DNA of 64,000 nucleotides from the NCBI RefSeq assembly GCF_020905415.1, contig NZ_JAJJMP010000001.1, positions 1 to 64,000 of the forward strand, written 5' to 3'. Of this stretch, positions 60,614-64,000 are shown piece by piece; the first letter of the stretch is position 1; each line of letters opens with the position of its first letter. The notes beneath the pieces were generated by a model. The model saw nothing but the letters and a program-made list of their open reading frames with translations, was not told the origin of the DNA and searched no databases. Origin of the DNA: Myroides oncorhynchi. GTDB lineage: Bacteria > Bacteroidota > Bacteroidia > Flavobacteriales > Flavobacteriaceae. The position numbers and the translations under genes were made by a program.

Positions 60614-63600
60614 ATGTTATTAAATTGTCATTCATATTATAGTTTGCGATACGGAACAATTCCTGTAGAGCAGTTAGTTCACTTAGCTCAGCAGTGGGGG
60701 CTATCCACTATGGCGTTAACTGATATTAATAACCTTAGTGGGGTTTATGAATTTATTACTGCTTGTAGCAAGGCAGAAATAAAACCAATAATTGGTATTG
60801 AGTTTAGAGAGGACAATGAGTTGAGATATATCGTGATTGCTAAGAACCAAGAAGGATTCGCTGAACTAGGGCGTTTATTAACTCACATTAATAAACACAA
60901 CTCTGTTCTGTCTTTTTCTGCTCCTGATTTTAAACAATGTGCCGTAATATACCCCTTTTCTTCTCATCCTACTGAATTAAAAGAGTGGGAATATATTGGC
61001 ATAAAAAGTGGGCAACTGAATCAACTCTATCAAGAGAAATGGAAAGCTTACATTCCCAAGATGCTAATGCTACATACAGTGAATCATTTATCCGCTGATC
61101 AATATGAGTTACATCGCATATTACGTGCAATAGACAAAAACACCATATTGTCTAAACTAACAGCTAAAGACTGTGCTGAATATGCAGAATTCTTTATAAG
61201 CGAAAAGCAATTAGCAGAACAGTTTGCAGCTTATCCTACAATCATAGAAAATACTTATGCTTTAATCAATCAGTGTGAGTATTCTTTTTCATTGAAAACT
61301 CCCAAAAATAAACGCCATTATACTAAAAGTAAAGAAACTGACTTCAATTTATTAACTACACTCGCTCAACAAGGGATGCAACAGATTTATGGCAATGATA
61401 ATTTACAAGCCAAAGAGAGATTAGCTAAAGAGTTAAAAGTAATCGATGATCTGAACTTTGCAGGGTATTTCTTGATTACTTGGGACATCATTAAATATAG
61501 TAATAGTAAAGGTTTTATGCATATTGGACGAGGTAGTGGAGCCAATAGCATTGTAGGATATTGCCTAGGGATTACAAATGTCTGCCCGTTAGAATTAGAC
61601 TTGTACTTCGAGCGTTTTTTAAATGAGAATAGAAAGTCCCCACCTGACTTTGACATTGACTGGTCTTGGAATCAAAGGGATGATATACTTGACTATATTT
61701 TCTCAAGATATGGCCAAGATCACGTGGCTTTCTGTGGAGCTGTATCTACGTTTAAGTATCGCTCTATCATACGAGAAATAGGTAAGGTATTTGGTTTGTC
61801 TAAAAATGAGCTGGATACTCTTACTCGCAACCCAACAGAACAACACGAAAACAACAGTATTATACTTCTTATCCATAGATATGGACAGTTACTAGAGGGG
61901 TTTCCAAATCAACGTACTATGCATGCCTGTGGAATACTTATTTCAGAAGAGCCCATTACTAATTACACTGCGTTAGACTATCCTCCAAAGGGGTTTGCTG
62001 TGGTGCAGTTTGATATGCATACTGCAGAAGATATTGGCTTTGATAAATTTGATATTCTAAGTCAACGAGGTATTGGCCACATTGATGAAGCTGTGGAACT
62101 CATCTTACAAAACCAAAATATTGTTGTTGATATTCGAAATATTGCTTTGTCAAAAGATGAAGAAAATTGTAATAAACAATTGGCAATTGGCAATACAATA
62201 GGTTGTTTTTACATTGAAAGCCCCGCTATGAGAGGTCTATTAAGAAGACTAAACTGCGATAATTACAAAATACTTGTTGCTGCATCTTCTATTATCCGTC
62301 CTGGTGTGGCACAAAGTGGTATGATGCAAGAGTATATCTTTAGGCATAATAACCCCTCAAAGTTTGAGTACTTTCATCCTGTATTTGAAGAACAGTTAGG
62401 CGAAACATACGGTATTATGGTCTATCAAGAAGATGTGATAAAAATAGCGTTACACTATGGAGGATTGCCTGCTACTGATGGAGATATTCTACGCAGGGCA
62501 ATGAGTGGTAAGAGTCGTTCTAAAGAGGGTTTATTAGCTGTTAAAAATCGCTTTTTCGAACACTGTGATGCTAAAGGGCATCCTAGACTATTAAGTGAAG
62601 AAATCTACAGACAAATAGAGTCATTTGCTGGTTATTCATTCTGTAAAGCTCATTCTGCTTCTTACGCCATAGAGAGCTATCAAAGCTTGTATCTCAAGAC
62701 GTATTATCCTTTAGAGTTTATCACCGCTGTGATTAACAACGAGGGAGGGTTTTATCGCACGGAAGTATATATACACGAAGCGGCTATGTCTGGTGCCAAT
62801 GTACTCCCGCCCTGTATAAATTATAGCAATTTAAAAACAACACTAATTGATAAAGACCTATTCTTAGGATTAAAGCTAATCGAGGGTATAAACATTGATT
62901 TACTAAATGCTATTTTAAAAGAAAGAGAAAGAAATGGCAAATATGAATCACTGTTTGATTTCACCCAACGCATCCCTATTGCTATGGAGACTTTGCAAAA
63001 GTTAATATTCATTGGTGCTTTTGAATCACTAAACAAACAAAAAAACGAGCTACTAATACAGGCAAAGTTATTATTAAGTAAAAAACAAACTGCTCCTACA
63101 CTAACCTTGTTACAAGAACCTATACAGGAGTATAGCTTCCCTACTCTAAAACGCTCTGTATATGAAGATGCATTTGATGAAATAGAACTACTTGGCTATG
63201 CGATTTCGTGTATGCCATTTGACCTACTTAAGACTCAATTTAGAGGAGATGTGATGGTTAAAGATTTACAACATCATCACAAAAAGACCATTAGAATGAT
63301 AGGATATCTCATCGCTCGTAAGCATGTGCCTACTTCTAAAGGGACAATGTATTTTGGTACTTGGATAGATGCTAATGGGCAATATTTTGACACAATCCAC
63401 TTCCCAAATACGTTAGAAGAATATCCATTTGCTGGTGGAGGGTGTTATCTACTATTGGGAACAGTAGAGCTAGAATATCACTTCCCTAATATACAAGTCA
63501 TTAAAATGGCTCGATTGCCGTTTATGACAGATCCCCGATATCACTATGATGATAAAGATAGTCAAACAACACAAAACAGAATCAAGGAAGATCTCAGTCT

Positions 63601-63682
63601 CACTCATCGCAAACCGTACCCTATGGCTGCTGAGATTAATCTACCAAGACATCGAATGAAATTTACAAAAGAAAAGCCTTGA
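60614..63682 (+). CDS. Error-prone-type DNA polymerase III alpha subunit (DnaE2-like)
   Basis: This 1022-aa C-family polymerase is clearly shorter than replicative DnaE (about 1160-1500 aa), and it is linked to a Y-family polymerase and an SOS-type repressor, so I call it the mutagenic type. The order is a PHP domain (MLLNCHSYYSLRYGTIPVE, LTDINNLSG), palm with catalytic PDFDIDW (D345 and D347; GRGSGANSIVGYCLGIT precedes), the VYQEDVIKIA and FAGYSFCKAHSASYA fingers, helix-hairpin-helix repeats and an OB fold. Only some PHP metal ligands are recognisable. It lacks a tau-binding C-terminal tail. A weak terminator follows at 63672. ImuA is not present here. Confidence 0.85.
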   Translation: MLLNCHSYYSLRYGTIPVEQLVHLAQQWGLSTMALTDINNLSGVYEFITACSKAEIKPIIGIEFREDNELRYIVIAKNQEGFAELGRLLTHINKHNSVLSFSAPDFKQCAVIYPFSSHPTELKEWEYIGIKSGQLNQLYQEKWKAYIPKMLMLHTVNHLSADQYELHRILRAIDKNTILSKLTAKDCAEYAEFFISEKQLAEQFAAYPTIIENTYALINQCEYSFSLKTPKNKRHYTKSKETDFNLLTTLAQQGMQQIYGNDNLQAKERLAKELKVIDDLNFAGYFLITWDIIKYSNSKGFMHIGRGSGANSIVGYCLGITNVCPLELDLYFERFLNENRKSPPDFDIDWSWNQRDDILDYIFSRYGQDHVAFCGAVSTFKYRSIIREIGKVFGLSKNELDTLTRNPTEQHENNSIILLIHRYGQLLEGFPNQRTMHACGILISEEPITNYTALDYPPKGFAVVQFDMHTAEDIGFDKFDILSQRGIGHIDEAVELILQNQNIVVDIRNIALSKDEENCNKQLAIGNTIGCFYIESPAMRGLLRRLNCDNYKILVAASSIIRPGVAQSGMMQEYIFRHNNPSKFEYFHPVFEEQLGETYGIMVYQEDVIKIALHYGGLPATDGDILRRAMSGKSRSKEGLLAVKNRFFEHCDAKGHPRLLSEEIYRQIESFAGYSFCKAHSASYAIESYQSLYLKTYYPLEFITAVINNEGGFYRTEVYIHEAAMSGANVLPPCINYSNLKTTLIDKDLFLGLKLIEGINIDLLNAILKERERNGKYESLFDFTQRIPIAMETLQKLIFIGAFESLNKQKNELLIQAKLLLSKKQTAPTLTLLQEPIQEYSFPTLKRSVYEDAFDEIELLGYAISCMPFDLLKTQFRGDVMVKDLQHHHKKTIRMIGYLIARKHVPTSKGTMYFGTWIDANGQYFDTIHFPNTLEEYPFAGGGCYLLLGTVELEYHFPNIQVIKMARLPFMTDPRYHYDDKDSQTTQNRIKEDLSLTHRKPYPMAAEINLPRHRMKFTKEKP

Positions 63683-63707
63683 TACAAGAGATGTACCAGG
63701 GCTTTTT
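63672..63707. terminator. Terminator after the DnaE gene
   Basis: AAAAGCC and GGCTTTT pair across a 20-base imperfect loop, with a T-run. It lies between convergent genes. Confidence 0.65.
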
Positions 63708-63751
63708 AATATATCTTAAACACAGAATAAGTGTTAGTTAAATAAAGAAAA

Positions 63752-64000
63752 CTAATCTTTCGCTATCTCTATTTTTACTTTCTTATTTTTCAGCCGAGTA
63801 TCAACAAGCTCAGTTAATAGTGCTTTTACTTTTTTTGTATTCACTGCTACGAATGCTTGTGTATCTCTAACATCAATCACTCCGATATCTTCCTTGGTCA
63901 ACTTACCTGTTTTAATCAAATAACCAACGATATCACCTTTATTAACTTTATCCTTCTTACCTGCGCTGATGTAGATAGTCTTAAAGTCCGTTTTGTTGTC
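63752..64000 (-). CDS. dbpA: DEAD-box RNA helicase DbpA, C-terminal part only
   Basis: The gene runs off the right edge of the window; its last 82 codons are visible. They encode a DbpA-type RNA-binding domain: TIYISAGKKDKVNKGDIVGYLI, KEDIGVIDVRDTQAFVAV and KNKKVKIEIAKD. This closely follows the C-terminus of DbpA, which binds hairpin 92 of 23S rRNA and guides the helicase in 50S subunit assembly. The DEAD-box core lies outside the window. It is convergent with the DnaE gene. Confidence 0.88.
   Translation of the reverse strand, partial: DNKTDFKTIYISAGKKDKVNKGDIVGYLIKTGKLTKEDIGVIDVRDTQAFVAVNTKKVKALLTELVDTRLKNKKVKIEIAKD

Noticed and set aside
1..64000. tRNA, rRNA, insertion sequences and integrases
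   Set aside because: I looked for cloverleaf-like segments, conserved rRNA words, transposase-like proteins and flanking inverted repeats and saw none.

Overview
The window is a low-GC chromosomal segment from a Bacteroidota member of the family Flavobacteriaceae. A Myroides-like genus is my best guess, by general resemblance only. Supporting signs are the TAnnTTTG-type -7 promoter elements in front of many genes, the absence of clear Shine-Dalgarno sites at starts, several lineage-typical families (DUF6787, DUF6266, 'GFYYW' surface proteins, HAE1 RND pumps), and a record that begins exactly at the dnaA start codon.

Layout. 1-5.4 kb: housekeeping genes: dnaA, a low-molecular-weight phosphatase, an RsmI-like methyltransferase, a DUF6787 membrane protein, threonine aldolase, and prfB with its classic +1 programmed frameshift (the full gene starts at 4280). 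5.5-11.2 kb: a complete three-gene RND efflux operon (adaptor, permease, outer-membrane channel). 11.4-13.9 kb: a small membrane protein and a phosphate transporter/PhoU-like pair. 13.9-15.9 kb: a decayed patch with a DUF6266 gene broken by an amber codon, a second gene remnant and 0.7 kb without genes. 15.9-26.7 kb: mixed metabolism and regulation: acyl-CoA carboxylase beta subunit, DUF3829 lipoprotein, LysR/YeiH exporter pair, HMA metal chaperone, YafY/GyrI-like/DUF1801 group, a DUF3325/DUF3649/PepSY-like membrane operon, and a 2-oxoglutarate dioxygenase.

27.0-54.4 kb is the striking part. It is a 27-kb block of eight exported proteins, all on the minus strand. Two giant repeat proteins (3582 and 2517 aa) are each followed by an L-type-lectin-like protein of about 490 aa. 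Upstream of these lie a 649-aa relative and three tandem paralogs of about 265 aa. Six of the eight share an N-terminal module (signal peptide, QVGIG-type start, L-x-L-x-S/A, GFYYW); the two lectin-like proteins do not. The giants also share a C-terminal domain of about 100 aa. The 2517-aa gene holds a nearly identical tandem array of 543-bp and 519-bp units, and the 649-aa gene holds a 276-bp tandem duplication. Hairpins sit between several of the cistrons. I read this as a surface fibre/adhesin system whose fibre length may vary by recombination. I cannot name a characterised homolog.

54.8-64 kb: a GNAT acetyltransferase, lgt, 2,3-butanediol dehydrogenase, then an SOS-like mutagenesis locus. 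In that locus a self-cleaving XRE/S24 repressor is divergent from a Y-family polymerase, and an error-prone-type DnaE lies downstream. Two matching operator-like inverted repeats lie in the divergent promoter region. The 510-bp gap between the two polymerase genes carries DnaA-box-like sequences next to an AT-rich stretch, so it is a candidate DnaA-binding or replication region. The window ends inside the C-terminal domain of a DbpA-type RNA helicase.
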